Shown here one piece after another: positions 55,369-64,000 of a DNA stretch of 64,000 nt. Position 1 is the first letter of the stretch; each line of letters begins with the position of its first letter. Location of the stretch: the NCBI GenBank assembly GCA_018882835.1, contig VERE01000004.1, forward strand, positions 31,342 to 95,341. Direction: 5' to 3'. The stretch comes from Limnohabitans sp. GTDB lineage: Bacteria > Pseudomonadota > Gammaproteobacteria > Burkholderiales > Burkholderiaceae_C. Both the position numbers and the translations under genes were made by a program. The notes beneath the pieces are model-generated. The model was not told the DNA's origin and did no database searches. It saw only the letters and a list, made by a program, of their open reading frames with translations.

Positions 55369-57072
55369 ATGCTCCTCGTTCAACAAGAATTGCTGGCGGC
55401 CCTCGCCCTGGCCCTCGATGGCCTGTCTCCCGGGTCTTCCTCCAAAGCGGCGTTCGAATCGCCCAAGGTAGCCGCCCATGGCGACCTGGCGGTCACCGCT
55501 GCCATGCAACTGGCCAAGCCCCTGCGTCTGAACCCGCGCCAAGTGGCAGAAAGCTTGCGTGCCGCTTTGTTGGCATCCCCAGCTTTTCAACAATGGGTGG
55601 ACACGGTCGAGATCGCAGGTCCTGGCTTCTTGAATCTGCGACTCAAACCTGCAGCCAAACAGCAGATCGTGCGCGAAGTGTTGGCGGCTGGGTCGTCCTT
55701 TGGCAGCCAGGCCGCCAACGGCCAGCGCGTGCTGGTGGAGTTTGTGTCTGCCAACCCCACCGGCCCCTTGCACGTGGGCCATGGCCGTCAAGCGGCCCTG
55801 GGCGATGCCATTTGCAATTTGTTCGAGACCCAGGGCTGGTCGGTGCATCGCGAGTTTTATTACAACGATGCGGGTGTCCAAATTGGCACCCTGGCCACCA
55901 GCACCCAATCGCGCGCCAAGGGCCTCAAGCCCGGTGATGCCGCTTGGCCTGAGGCCGCCTACAACGGTGACTACATCCAAGACATTGCCCAGGACTTTTT
56001 GGCCGGCAAATCGGTGGCCTCGGACGACCGCAGTTTCACCGCCAGCGGCAAGGTCGATGACCTGGAAGGCATGCGCGAATTCGCCGTGGCCTACCTGCGG
56101 CGCGAGCAAGACCTCGATTTGCGCGCCTTTGACGTACGCTTTGACCAGTATTACCTGGAGTCCAGCCTGTACACCAGTGGCCGGGTCGAGCGTGCCGTGC
56201 AAACCCTGCAAGCGGCTGGTAAAACCTATGAGCAAGACGGCGCCCTGTGGCTCCAATCCACCGATTACGGCGATGACAAAGACCGGGTGATGCGCAAGTC
56301 GGATGGCAGCTACACCTACTTTGTGCCCGATGTGGCCTACCACCTCACCAAGTGGGAGCGCGGCTTCAACAAGGTCATCAACATCCAGGGCACCGACCAC
56401 CATGGCACCATCGCGCGGGTGCGTGCGGGCTTGCAAGCCGCCTCGGAACACCTGAAGTTGGGCATTCCGGCGGGTTACCCCGACTATGTGTTGCACACGA
56501 TGGTGCGCGTCATGCGCGGTGGCGAAGAGGTCAAGATTTCCAAACGGGCAGGCAGCTATGTGACCCTGCGCGACCTGATCGAGTGGACCTCCAAGGACGC
56601 GGTGCGCTTTTTCTTGTTGAGCCGCAAGCCCGATACCGAATATGTCTTTGACATTGACCTGGCGCTGGCCCAGAACAACGACAACCCGGTCTATTACGTG
56701 CAATACGCCCACGCCCGGATTTGTTCGGTGTTGCTGCGTGAAGGCTTGCTGGTGGACGGCCAGATCGCGTCTGGCGCGTTGCAGTCGGTGGACTTGTCGG
56801 CGCTGGACACCGCGCCTGCCCAAACCCTGATGTTGCAACTGGCACGCTATCCGGCCATGCTCAGCGGTGCTGCGCAAGACTTTGCGCCCCACGATGTCAC
56901 TTTTTACCTGCGCGAACTGGCTGCGGCTTACCACAGCTACTACGACGCCGAGCGCATTCTGGTGGACGATGTGGCCGTCAAGCGCGCCCGCCTGGCCTTG
57001 GTGGCGGCAACGGCGCAGGTGTTGCACAATGGCTTGGCGGTCCTGGGCGTGTCGGCGCCGCTCAGCATGTGA
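55369..57072 (+). CDS. argS: Arginyl-tRNA synthetase
   Basis: A 567 aa class I synthetase. The N-terminal Add-1 domain (about 1-110) is followed by the HIGH motif as HVGHGR after [12 protein letters not shown], and the KMSKS equivalent KISKRAG. The C-terminal anticodon domain contains [14 protein letters not shown] and [14 protein letters not shown]. Complete. Its start is only nine bases from the protease stop, so some transcripts may be shared, but a TAAAAT at 55357-55362 could be a -10 element of its own promoter. Confidence 0.98.
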   Translation: MLLVQQELLAALALALDGLSPGSSSKAAFESPKVAAHGDLAVTAAMQLAKPLRLNPRQVAESLRAALLASPAFQQWVDTVEIAGPGFLNLRLKPAAKQQIVREVLAAGSSFGSQAANGQRVLVEFVSANPTGPLHVGHGRQAALGDAICNLFETQGWSVHREFYYNDAGVQIGTLATSTQSRAKGLKPGDAAWPEAAYNGDYIQDIAQDFLAGKSVASDDRSFTASGKVDDLEGMREFAVAYLRREQDLDLRAFDVRFDQYYLESSLYTSGRVERAVQTLQAAGKTYEQDGALWLQSTDYGDDKDRVMRKSDGSYTYFVPDVAYHLTKWERGFNKVINIQGTDHHGTIARVRAGLQAASEHLKLGIPAGYPDYVLHTMVRVMRGGEEVKISKRAGSYVTLRDLIEWTSKDAVRFFLLSRKPDTEYVFDIDLALAQNNDNPVYYVQYAHARICSVLLREGLLVDGQIASGALQSVDLSALDTAPAQTLMLQLARYPAMLSGAAQDFAPHDVTFYLRELAAAYHSYYDAERILVDDVAVKRARLALVAATAQVLHNGLAVLGVSAPLSM

Positions 57073-57112
57073 GTGCTCGACGTGATCAGGCCCTAACGAA
57101 CCGAGGTATTGC

Positions 57113-57712
57113 ATGAAACAACAACGTGGTGGAACCCTGCTGGGCTTCATCTTTGGCCTGATTCTCGGCTTGGGTGTGGCCCTGGCCGTGGCGGTCTACG
57201 TCACCAAGGTCCCGATTCCCTTTCTCAACAAGGGCTTGAACCGCACGGCCGAGCAAGATGCCGCCGAGGAAAAGAAAAACAAAGACTGGGACCCCAACGC
57301 GCCCTTGTACGGCAAAAACCCCGTCAAGCCCCCTGAAAAAGCCGAGAAAGAAGAAGACCCCAAAGCGGTGGTCCCCAACCCTATCCTGTCGCCACCGGCA
57401 GTCAGTGGCACGCCTGCGGACGAGAAAGCCGACCCATTGGGTGACTTGGCGCGCGCGCGCGCCGGCGCGGCCGACCCCTTCAACTACTACGTGCAAGCGG
57501 GTGCCTTCCGCACCCCTGAAGATGCGGAGGCGCAGCGTGCCAAACTGGCCTTGGCAGGCTTTGATCCCCGCGTGAGTGAGCGCGAACAATCTGGCCGCAC
57601 GGTGTACCGCGTGCGCATCGGTCCCCTCGAGTCAAAAGATGAGGCAGAACGCATCCAGCAGAAGCTGACGGCCTCCAAGGTGGAGTCAGCCTTGGTGCGG
57701 GTGCAACGTTAA
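57113..57712 (+). CDS. SPOR-domain (FtsN-like) cell-envelope protein
   Basis: A 199 aa bitopic protein. A short basic N-terminus and one membrane helix (about residues 9-30, LLGFIFGLILGLGVALAVAV) are followed by a charged Pro/Lys/Glu linker and a C-terminal SPOR domain (about 123-199: YYVQAGAFRTPEDAEAQRA, VYRVRIGPLESKDEAE). SPOR domains bind denuded septal peptidoglycan. It is the usual neighbour between argS and dsbA in betaproteobacteria, and probably a division protein. Confidence 0.9.
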   Translation: MKQQRGGTLLGFIFGLILGLGVALAVAVYVTKVPIPFLNKGLNRTAEQDAAEEKKNKDWDPNAPLYGKNPVKPPEKAEKEEDPKAVVPNPILSPPAVSGTPADEKADPLGDLARARAGAADPFNYYVQAGAFRTPEDAEAQRAKLALAGFDPRVSEREQSGRTVYRVRIGPLESKDEAERIQQKLTASKVESALVRVQR

Positions 57713-57739
57713 ACACCTCTCTACTTGCAAAGGTTTCGA

Positions 57740-58381
57740 ATGAAGCGTCGTCAATTTTCTCAAGCCGCTCTGGCGTCCATGGCCCTCTCGGCGGCCACCG
57801 TATCCGCCCAACCCGCTCCTTACCAGGAGGGCATTGAATACATCTCTCTGGACAAGCGGGTGCCCACAGACGCTGGCAAGGGCAAGATCGAGGTGATCGA
57901 GTTCTTCTGGTACAGCTGCCCGCATTGCAATGCCTTCGAGCCGCGCTTTGCCAACTGGGTCAAGGCCTTGCCCAAAGATGTGGAAGTCAAGCGCGTGCCC
58001 GTGCGCTTTCGCGACGACTTCGAGCCCCAGCAGCGCATGTACTACGTGCTGGAAGCCTTGGACAAAGTGGAAGCCCTGCATGGCAAGCTCTTTCAGGCCA
58101 TTCATGTGGAAAAGCAAAACCTCGGCAGCGCCGAGGCGCTGGCGCTGTGGGCTGACAAAAATGGCATTCCCAAGGCCAAATTTGTCGAGCTTTACAACGC
58201 CTTTGGCGTGGTCACCAAGGCCAAACGCGCCCATCAACTGCAAGAGGCCTTCAAGGTTCAGGGCGTCCCGGCCTTGGGTATCGGGGGGCGTTTCTACACC
58301 GACGGCTCTTTGTCGGGCAGCATGGAGCGGGCCCTCCAGATCACCGACTACCTGCTTGCAGAAATTCGCAAAGGCCGCTGA
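57740..58381 (+). CDS. dsbA: Periplasmic thiol:disulfide oxidoreductase DsbA
   Basis: A 213 aa oxidase that introduces disulfides into exported proteins. Signal peptide about residues 1-23 (MKRRQFSQAALASMALSAAT..., cleavage near VSAQ). The thioredoxin-fold active site is CPHC (EFFWYSCPHCNAFEP), and the cis-Pro loop is GVPAL. ATG 57740 is used; an in-frame upstream start at 57725 is not supported. A small GTCGCA/TGCGAC hairpin (58384-58399) just after the stop may be a weak terminator. Confidence 0.96.
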   Translation: MKRRQFSQAALASMALSAATVSAQPAPYQEGIEYISLDKRVPTDAGKGKIEVIEFFWYSCPHCNAFEPRFANWVKALPKDVEVKRVPVRFRDDFEPQQRMYYVLEALDKVEALHGKLFQAIHVEKQNLGSAEALALWADKNGIPKAKFVELYNAFGVVTKAKRAHQLQEAFKVQGVPALGIGGRFYTDGSLSGSMERALQITDYLLAEIRKGR

Positions 58382-58383
58382 GC

Positions 58384-58404
58384 GTCGCAATTCTGCGACT
58401 ATTT
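58384..58404 (+). terminator. Possible weak terminator after dsbA
   Basis: GTCGCA (58384-58389) and TGCGAC (58394-58399) form a 6-bp stem with an ATTC loop, followed by TATTT. Short stem and short T-run, so termination would be partial at best. A TACAAT at 58439-58444 downstream may be the -10 of the lptA-lptB-rpoN unit. Confidence 0.35.
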
Positions 58405-58477
58405 AGCAAGAAGCACGCCTGCAAGGGAGTGCAAGCCTTACAATTCCGGGCATGACAACGTCAGCAAGTTTCGTGCC

Positions 58478-59050
58478 TTGAGAGTCCTGGTTTTCCTGTC
58501 CCTGATGGGCCTGCTGTTCCTGGGCAGGCTGGGTCCGGCGCTCGCTGAAAAAGCCGACCGCGACAAGCCCATGAGCATCGAATCCGACTTGCTCCAGCAC
58601 GATGACCTGAAACAGGTCAGCGTGTTCACCGGCAAGGTGGTGGCCACCAAAGGCTCGATCGTCATGCGGGGCGATCGCATCGAGGTGCGCCAAGACACCC
58701 AGGGCTACCAATATGGCTTGATCCTTTCCGAGCCCGGCAAGCGTGCCTTCTATCGGCAAAAGCGCGAAGGTCTCAATGAGTTCATGGAAGGCGAAGCCGA
58801 GCGGATCGAGTACGACGGCCGGGCCGACCGGGTCATTCTGATGGGGCGCGCCGAGCTGCGCCGTTACCGTGGCACCGTGCTCAACGACGAAATGAGCGGG
58901 CAATGGATCAGCTATGACAACCTGACAGACAAGTTCCGTGTGGACGGTCAGCCAGCGGGCGAACCAGCCAAAGCGCCCAGCGCGGGGGCCCCTGCCAGCC
59001 GCGTGCGGGCCGTCCTGACGCCGCGTGGCGCCGGTGGAGACGCCAAGTGA
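58478..59050 (+). CDS. lptA: Lipopolysaccharide transport periplasmic protein LptA
   Basis: LptA bridges the periplasm to carry LPS to the outer membrane. The 190 aa product has an N-terminal signal peptide (to about ALAEK), then [42 protein letters not shown] and [21 protein letters not shown], the usual beta-jellyroll repeats. The start is uncertain: TTG 58478 preserves a full signal peptide, while ATG 58505 gives a shorter one; neither has a clear ribosome site. The partner gene lptC is not upstream, where dsbA lies instead. The stop overlaps lptB. Confidence 0.9.
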   Translation: MRVLVFLSLMGLLFLGRLGPALAEKADRDKPMSIESDLLQHDDLKQVSVFTGKVVATKGSIVMRGDRIEVRQDTQGYQYGLILSEPGKRAFYRQKREGLNEFMEGEAERIEYDGRADRVILMGRAELRRYRGTVLNDEMSGQWISYDNLTDKFRVDGQPAGEPAKAPSAGAPASRVRAVLTPRGAGGDAK

Positions 59051-59817
59051 TGGCGGTGAGCGCAGTCAGCGCCGAAGGCAGCCGGCTCGAGGCGCATCAC
59101 CTGCAAAAATCCTATGGCAGCCGCAAGGTGGTGCACGATGTGTCCATCGCCGTGCAAAAAGGCGAGGTCGTGGGCTTGCTAGGCCCCAACGGCGCCGGCA
59201 AAACCACCTCGTTCTACATGATCGTGGGCCTGGTACGCGCCGATGGCGGCTGGATCACTCTGGATGGCGAGCCCATTGAAAACTTGCCGATCCACCGCCG
59301 CTCCCGCTTGGGTTTGAGCTATCTGCCGCAAGAGGCCTCGATTTTTCGCAAGCTCAATGTGGCTGACAATGTGCGTGCCGTGCTGGAATTGCAACGCGAC
59401 GAGAACGGTCGGCCCTTGTCGGCAGCGGAAATTCAGCGTCGGCTCGACAGCTTGTTGCAGGAGCTGAGGGTCGACCATTTGCGCGATGCGGCGGCCACCT
59501 CGTTGTCAGGCGGCGAGCGTCGGCGGGTGGAAATTGCCCGCGCCTTGGCCACGCAGCCACGTTTCATTTTGTTGGATGAGCCTTTTGCCGGCATCGACCC
59601 GATTGCCGTGATCGAGATTCAGCGCATCATCGGTTTTTTGAAGGCGCGCGGTATCGGTGTGTTGATCACCGACCACAACGTGCGGGAAACCCTGGGCATT
59701 TGCGACCACGCTTGCATCATCAGCGATGGCCGCGTGTTGGCGCAAGGCACGCCGCAAGAGATCATCACCAACGCCGATGTTCGCCGGGTTTACCTGGGCG
59801 AGCATTTCAAGATGTGA
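59050..59817 (+). CDS. lptB: LPS export ABC transporter ATPase LptB
   Basis: A 255 aa ATPase that drives LPS extraction from the inner membrane with LptFG. Walker [11 protein letters not shown]-loop [13 protein letters not shown], signature [15 protein letters not shown], Walker [14 protein letters not shown] and H-loop [11 protein letters not shown]. All are typical of LptB. ATG 59050 overlaps the lptA stop; a GTG three bases earlier is in frame. rpoN follows after seven bases. Confidence 0.97.
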   Translation: MAVSAVSAEGSRLEAHHLQKSYGSRKVVHDVSIAVQKGEVVGLLGPNGAGKTTSFYMIVGLVRADGGWITLDGEPIENLPIHRRSRLGLSYLPQEASIFRKLNVADNVRAVLELQRDENGRPLSAAEIQRRLDSLLQELRVDHLRDAAATSLSGGERRRVEIARALATQPRFILLDEPFAGIDPIAVIEIQRIIGFLKARGIGVLITDHNVRETLGICDHACIISDGRVLAQGTPQEIITNADVRRVYLGEHFKM

Positions 59818-59824
59818 GCGCGCC

Positions 59825-61408
59825 GTGAAGCAAGGCCTGTCACTTCGGGTTTCACAGCATCTGGCCCTGACGCCGCAGTTGCAACAGTCGATCCGGCTGT
59901 TGCAACTCTCCACCTTGGAACTCAGTCAAGAAATCGAGCAAATGCTCGACGACAACCCGTTTCTGGAAAAAGACCACGAGACCGCCGAGCGGGAAGAGTA
60001 TGGCTTGGACCGCGCCGATGCCGTGGCCCAAGACGACGATGCCGCCACGGACACGGTGCCCGACAGTGCCCCCGAGATGCCGATGGACCGCGTCACCGAG
60101 GTGGCCGTGGACAACAGCAGCAGCGATGCCGAGCCCAGCCTGGATGGCGTGGCCGAGGGCTGGGAGGGCGATGGCAGCGTGGACTTTTCGCCGGACGACA
60201 GCGAGTGGGGGGGTGATGCGCCCGCTCGCAACAACAACAGCAGCGAAGAAGTCGCCGATGCCACCGAACTGGCGCGCAGCCAGCAATCTTTGACCGACTT
60301 TTTGCACCGCCAGGCTCTGTCGCTGCGCTTGAGCGAGACCGACCGCGCCGCCTTGCGATTTCTGATTGAGTCCTTGAACGACGACGGCTACCTGGAAGAC
60401 TCGTTGCGCTCTTTGGCAGAAACCCTGGCGGGTGACGATGAAGAACAACTCGAAGAGCTGGAACACCGCTTTCAAATGGCCTTGCATTTGTTGCACAGCC
60501 TGGAGCCCACCGGCGTGGGCGCGCGTGACCTGGCCGAATGCCTGAGTTTGCAACTCAAGGTGATGGATCCGCAGGACGAAGAGGCGCAAGCCGTTCGCGA
60601 TGTGGCGCTGGCCATTTGCAAGCAGCCGCTGGACATGCTGGCGCGCCGTGACGTCAAGCGCTTGGTGCTGGCGGTGGGCGATACCGATTTGCGGGTCAAG
60701 CAAGCCATGGCACTGATTGCCCGGCTCGAGCCCAAGCCGGGCCGGCGCTTTGTCGATGTCGAGCGCCAGGTGGTGATTCCCGATGTGCTGGTCACTCGCC
60801 AAGGCCTGGACCGCCAGGGCGCGCCCAAGTTTCGCGTGGCACTCAACCCCGATGTGATGCCACGCTTGCGGGTGCACGACATTTATGCTGGCGCCCTGAA
60901 GTCGGCTGGCAAAGGTGAAGGTCACCAAGGCCTGCAACAACGCTTGCAAGAAGCGCGCTGGTTCATCAAGAACATCCAGCAACGCTTTGACACCATCCTG
61001 CGCGTCAGCAATGCGATTGCCCAGCGGCAGCGCAATTTCTTCATTCACGGCGAACTGGCCATGCGGCCCATGGTGTTGCGTGAAATTGCCGACGAGCTGG
61101 GCTTGCACGAGTCCACCATCAGCCGGGTGACCACGGCCAAATACATGGCGACGCCCTATGGCACCTTCGAACTGAAGTACTTCTTTGGCTCGGGCCTGGG
61201 CACCGAGAGCGGCCACAACGCTTCAAGCACTGCGGTGCGGGCCCTGATCAAACAATTTGTGGCCAACGAAAACCCGAAAAAGCCGCTGTCTGACAACCAG
61301 ATTTCCGACATGCTCAAAGAGCAAGGCATCGATTGCGCTCGGCGCACCGTGGCCAAATACCGTGAAGCCCTGCGCATTGCGCCCACCAATTTGCGCAAAG
61401 CGCTGTGA
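59825..61408 (+). CDS. rpoN: RNA polymerase sigma-54 factor
   Basis: A 527 aa alternative sigma factor used for nitrogen and other regulated genes. GTG 59825 gives VKQGLSLRVSQHLALTPQLQQ, the Gln-rich activator-response region I, followed by an acidic region II (about residues 40-150), a core-binding region III, the HTH (LREIADELGLHESTISRVT) and the RpoN box ARRTVAKYR near the end. Located after lptA-lptB as in many proteobacteria, but the usual hpf and ptsN genes do not follow. Confidence 0.96.
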   Translation: MKQGLSLRVSQHLALTPQLQQSIRLLQLSTLELSQEIEQMLDDNPFLEKDHETAEREEYGLDRADAVAQDDDAATDTVPDSAPEMPMDRVTEVAVDNSSSDAEPSLDGVAEGWEGDGSVDFSPDDSEWGGDAPARNNNSSEEVADATELARSQQSLTDFLHRQALSLRLSETDRAALRFLIESLNDDGYLEDSLRSLAETLAGDDEEQLEELEHRFQMALHLLHSLEPTGVGARDLAECLSLQLKVMDPQDEEAQAVRDVALAICKQPLDMLARRDVKRLVLAVGDTDLRVKQAMALIARLEPKPGRRFVDVERQVVIPDVLVTRQGLDRQGAPKFRVALNPDVMPRLRVHDIYAGALKSAGKGEGHQGLQQRLQEARWFIKNIQQRFDTILRVSNAIAQRQRNFFIHGELAMRPMVLREIADELGLHESTISRVTTAKYMATPYGTFELKYFFGSGLGTESGHNASSTAVRALIKQFVANENPKKPLSDNQISDMLKEQGIDCARRTVAKYREALRIAPTNLRKAL

Positions 61409-61441
61409 CGCTGCGGCGTCCAGCGCGCGAACTGCCGATTT

Positions 61442-62659
61442 ATGAACGATCTTCAGCTTTTTTTGCCCTGCGCTGCGGGCGTGGAAACCTACCTCGCCAC
61501 GGAGGTGCGCCGCATTTTGAACCTGGCGCCGTCTGCTTTGCAGTCGCAGCGCGGCGGGGTGGGCTTGCGCGCCTCCTGGCGCGACGCCATGCTGTTGAAC
61601 CTGCACAGCCGGTTGGCGCAGCGTGTCCTGGTCCAGTTGTCCGAGACGCCGTACCGCCACGAGCAAGATATTTACGAGGGCGCCCGCGCCATTGCCTGGG
61701 AGTTGTGGTTCAGCAACCGGCAGACCTTCAAAATCGAGATCACCGCCCAGTACAGCCCGCTCAAGAGCCTGAACTTTGCGGCCTTGCGCGTGAAAGATGC
61801 CGTGGCCGACCGCTTTCGCGAGCTCAGCGGCGTACGGCCCAACGTGGAAGTGCGCTGGCCTGACGCGCGCGTGTATGTGCACCTGACGCAAGACCGCATG
61901 ATCCTGGCCATCGACACCTCGGGGGAGCCGCTGTTCAAGCGCGGCTGGCGCACCGACAAAGGCGACGCACCTTTGAAAGAAACCTTGGCCGCCGCCATGC
62001 TGGCGGCCAGCGGCTGGAGCCAGGGCGAAGACGGCGCCCCGGGCGCCTGTGACCAAGGCCAGGCACTGTATGACCCGTGTTGCGGCAGCGGCACCATTGC
62101 CATTGAGGCCGCGCAAATTGCCTGCAATATCGCACCCGGCTCGCAGCGCCGTTTTGGCTTTGAAAAGCTGGTGCCGTTTCAGCCGCATGTCTGGTCGGCT
62201 TTGCTGCAGCAAGCGCGCAGCCAGCAACGCGCACCAACGGCCCAGGTGTATGGCAGTGATGTGTCCTTTCGCATGGTGGACTTTGCCCAAAACAATGCCG
62301 ACCGTGCCGGCCTCGGCCAAGCGCTGCATTTGCGCGGCGGCGACGCCTTGCAACGCATGCCACCTTGTGATGCGCCTGGCTTGGTGCTGGTCAACCCGCC
62401 CTACGGCGAGCGTATTTCCGCCGCCGGTGTGGCCGCTCGGCAGCAAGCCCAAACCGAAGCGGGTGGCGATTTCTTTGTGCAACTGGCCTCGCACTGGAAA
62501 AAGAATTTCCCAGGCTGGACCGCATGGGTGCTGACGCCCGACCTGAAGTTGCCTGGCCACATGCGCTTGAAGGAAAGCCGCCGCGTACCGCTGTGGAACG
62601 GGCCCATCGAATGCCGCATGTTCCGCTTCGACCTGGTGGCGGGGCGCATGAAGCCATGA
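61442..62659 (+). CDS. THUMP-domain class I rRNA methyltransferase (RlmL-like)
   Basis: A 405 aa enzyme. The THUMP RNA-binding domain (about residues 50-160) precedes a Rossmann methyltransferase with YDPCCGSGTIAIEAAQIAC (SAM site) and the N6/N2-type catalytic motif LVNPPYGERI. It corresponds to the RlmL half of E. coli RlmKL (23S rRNA m2G2445), without the RlmK part. The stop overlaps the PIN gene by four bases. Confidence 0.92.
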   Translation: MNDLQLFLPCAAGVETYLATEVRRILNLAPSALQSQRGGVGLRASWRDAMLLNLHSRLAQRVLVQLSETPYRHEQDIYEGARAIAWELWFSNRQTFKIEITAQYSPLKSLNFAALRVKDAVADRFRELSGVRPNVEVRWPDARVYVHLTQDRMILAIDTSGEPLFKRGWRTDKGDAPLKETLAAAMLAASGWSQGEDGAPGACDQGQALYDPCCGSGTIAIEAAQIACNIAPGSQRRFGFEKLVPFQPHVWSALLQQARSQQRAPTAQVYGSDVSFRMVDFAQNNADRAGLGQALHLRGGDALQRMPPCDAPGLVLVNPPYGERISAAGVAARQQAQTEAGGDFFVQLASHWKKNFPGWTAWVLTPDLKLPGHMRLKESRRVPLWNGPIECRMFRFDLVAGRMKP

Positions 62660-63069
62660 CAGGCGTGGTGCTGGACACCAACATCGTGCTCGACCTTTGG
62701 TTGTTCAGCGATCCCCTGAGCCAGTCTTTGCAACAGGCGCTGGACGACGGCACTTTGCAATGGCAGGCCACGCCAGCGATGCGGGAAGAACTGGCGCGGG
62801 TGCTGTCGTATCCCCATCTGTTGGCGCGTTTGCAAAAGAACGGACAACTTGCGCAGGAACTGCTGACGCGCTACGACAAAGCGGTCACATGGCAGCCTGT
62901 GGCACCCAAAGCCCCTTATGTTTGCAAAGACGCTGACGACCAAAAGTTTGTCGATCTCGCAGCGGCGCAGCAAGCAATGCTGATCAGCAAAGACGCCGAA
63001 GTTCTGGCCCTGAAAAACCGCCTTGCCCGCCTGGGGGTGAGCGTGGTCAAGTCCTACGCTGCCGCTTAA
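62656..63069 (+). CDS. PIN-domain protein of the COG1569 type
   Basis: A 137 aa predicted Mg-dependent ribonuclease. Acidic residues of the PIN site: VVLDTNIVLDLW (Asp8), the central EELARVLSY (Glu) and CKDADDQKFVDLA, then ISKDAEVL. COG1569 members are listed as putative toxins, but no antitoxin gene flanks it and it overlaps an rRNA methyltransferase gene by ATGA. It may therefore be a housekeeping RNA-processing protein. Start ATG 62656; upstream open sequence belongs to the methyltransferase. Confidence 0.88.
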   Translation: MTGVVLDTNIVLDLWLFSDPLSQSLQQALDDGTLQWQATPAMREELARVLSYPHLLARLQKNGQLAQELLTRYDKAVTWQPVAPKAPYVCKDADDQKFVDLAAAQQAMLISKDAEVLALKNRLARLGVSVVKSYAAA

Positions 63070-63101
63070 CCCCGTTATCGCGGGCCACGCAGGGCCCTGG
63101 T

Positions 63102-63605
63102 TTAGGCCTTGAGCAGTGACAGCAAAGTTTCAAGCGCGTGCGCTACCGTCGCCTCCCGGACCGCCGCGCGGTCGCCGCTGAATTGCATGCATTCGGTTTT
63201 CACCCAGGCTGTTTCGGCACCCAAAGTAGGGCCAGAGTCGCTTGGCGTGGCCCAGGCAAACCAGACCGTGCCCACCGGCTTGCTGCGACTGCCGCCACTC
63301 GGACCGGCCACCCCCGTCACGGCCAAAGACACTTGGGCCTTGGAGTGACGCAAAGCGCCCAGCGCCATGTCGCGCGCCACCGCTTCGCTGACGGCGCCCT
63401 CCTGGGCCAACAAGTGGCTGTCGACACCCAGCAATTCATGCTTGGCATCGTTTGAATAGGTGACAAAGCCGCGTTCAAACCATTGGCTCGAACCCGCCAG
63501 ATCGGTGCAGCGTGCGGCAATCAAACCGCCCGTGCAGCTCTCGGCGGTGGCCAGCATCCAGCCACGGTGCAGCAAGGCCCGAGATAAAGCGTCCATCACT
63601 GTCAT
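63102..63605 (-). CDS. pncC: Nicotinamide-nucleotide amidase (CinA C-terminal family)
   Basis: A 167 aa enzyme that deamidates NMN to nicotinate mononucleotide in NAD recycling. Characteristic stretches are MLATAESCTGGLIAARCTD, WFERGFVTYSNDAKHELLGV, GAVSEAVARDMALGAL and AVTGVAGPSGGSRSKPVGTVWFAW. It is the stand-alone form without the CinA N-terminal domain. ATG 63605 overlaps the pgpA stop by four bases, giving a pgpA-pncC operon on the minus strand, a common betaproteobacterial pair. Confidence 0.94.
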   Translation of the reverse strand: MTVMDALSRALLHRGWMLATAESCTGGLIAARCTDLAGSSQWFERGFVTYSNDAKHELLGVDSHLLAQEGAVSEAVARDMALGALRHSKAQVSLAVTGVAGPSGGSRSKPVGTVWFAWATPSDSGPTLGAETAWVKTECMQFSGDRAAVREATVAHALETLLSLLKA

Positions 63606-64000
63606 GTTGCTCTCCAGATCGCCAAAACCAGCAGCGTGCAAAACGCGGCCACCAAGTCGTCAAACAAAATACCCCAGCCGCCGCGCCAGCCATGGCCCTT
63701 GAACACCCGGTCGGCCCAGCCTACCGGGCCGGGTTTGGCCGCATCAAAAAAACGAAACAGGGCAAAAGCGACACACTGCGCTAAAAAGCTGGCGGGCATC
63801 CAGAGCCACAGCACCAGCCAGAAGGCGACCACTTCGTCCCACACAATGGCGCCAGGGTCGGCCACGCCCATGTGTTCGGCGCTGACCGTGCACGCCCACC
63901 AGCCCACCAGCAAGCCGATGGCGATGACCACGCCGATTTCGGCGGGTGACAGCCAACTTTGCAGCACCCCATAGGTTGCCCAGGCCCACAAGGTGCCCAC
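63602..64000 (-). CDS. pgpA: Phosphatidylglycerophosphatase A, cut by the window edge
   Basis: PgpA removes the phosphate from phosphatidylglycerol phosphate in membrane lipid synthesis. The last 132 residues are visible, with hydrophobic segments and the two conserved acidic motifs: WDEVVAFWLVLW and GGWGILFDDLVAAF, expected for its metal site. The N-terminal part lies beyond base 64000; family length is about 160-170 aa. Intact within the window. Confidence 0.93.
   Translation of the reverse strand: MGTLWAWATYGVLQSWLSPAEIGVVIAIGLLVGWWACTVSAEHMGVADPGAIVWDEVVAFWLVLWLWMPASFLAQCVAFALFRFFDAAKPGPVGWADRVFKGHGWRGGWGILFDDLVAAFCTLLVLAIWRAT

Noticed and set aside
55207..57150. 647-codon minus-strand open frame opposite argS
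   Set aside because: argS is certain from its HVGHGR and KISKRAG motifs; the opposite frame shows only composition-driven sequence.
59852..61216. 454-codon minus-strand open frame opposite rpoN
   Set aside because: Shadow of sigma-54, whose RpoN box and HTH are clear on the plus strand.
62656..63069. Complete toxin-antitoxin system
   Set aside because: Only the PIN protein is present; neither neighbour resembles an antitoxin.

Overview
The window reads as a chromosomal segment of a betaproteobacterium, most likely Burkholderiales and probably Comamonadaceae. The reasons are the moderately high GC content, the ribosomal-protein cluster that begins at rplN and runs to rplQ, a recG-oxyR pair, several Bug-type (tripartite tricarboxylate transporter) binding proteins, and the argS-SPOR-dsbA and lptA-lptB-rpoN blocks. 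This placement is inferred from gene families and gene order; no database was searched. I see no phage, transposase, insertion sequence or CRISPR array. Both edges cut genes: tgt on the left and pgpA on the right.

Layout: 1-2.0 kb queuosine genes (tgt, queA; minus strand). 2.2-6.5 kb XRE regulator, recG, oxyR, ubiA. 6.5-10.8 kb a small exported Lys/Ala-rich protein, proC, and the glycerol genes glpK-glpD. 10.8-20.0 kb a long ribosomal-protein operon with its own promoter, including secY, infA and rpoA, closed by an initiator tRNA and a strong terminator. 20.0-25.9 kb hydrolase, DUF1840 protein, SrkA-like kinase, FAH-family protein, two Bug proteins and a ModA-like protein. 25.9-30.5 kb htpG, an iron-type binding protein, an RluF-like pseudouridine synthase and a Crp/Fnr regulator. 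30.6-40.1 kb a branched-chain-amino-acid-type (Liv) ABC transporter flanked by two CoA ligases, then another Bug protein. 40.1-45.7 kb kinase-Usp fusion, phosphoesterase, and a beta-oxidation-like operon (acyl-CoA ligase, crotonase, 3-hydroxyacyl-CoA dehydrogenase) divergent from a LysR regulator. 46.7-50.5 kb a four-gene set (YdjC/ChbG deacetylase, ArnT-like transferase, GtrA, GT2) that resembles the Bordetella lgm lipid A hexosamine system.

50.5-55.4 kb is the most unusual part: a compact three-gene operon encoding a class III nucleotide cyclase with TolB-like and TPR regions, a protein with a 23-glycine tract followed by the vanadium-haloperoxidase/PAP2 active-site motifs, and a subtilisin-like (S8) protease with a complete D-H-S triad. 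None of the three has a visible signal peptide or membrane segment, so a cytoplasmic signalling or effector module is possible. I know of no described system with this composition.

55.4-64 kb is housekeeping: argS, SPOR protein, dsbA, lptA, lptB, rpoN, a THUMP rRNA methyltransferase, a PIN protein, pncC and pgpA. Gene spacing is tight throughout, with many 4-base ATGA or GTGA overlaps. No stretch longer than about 220 bases lacks a gene.
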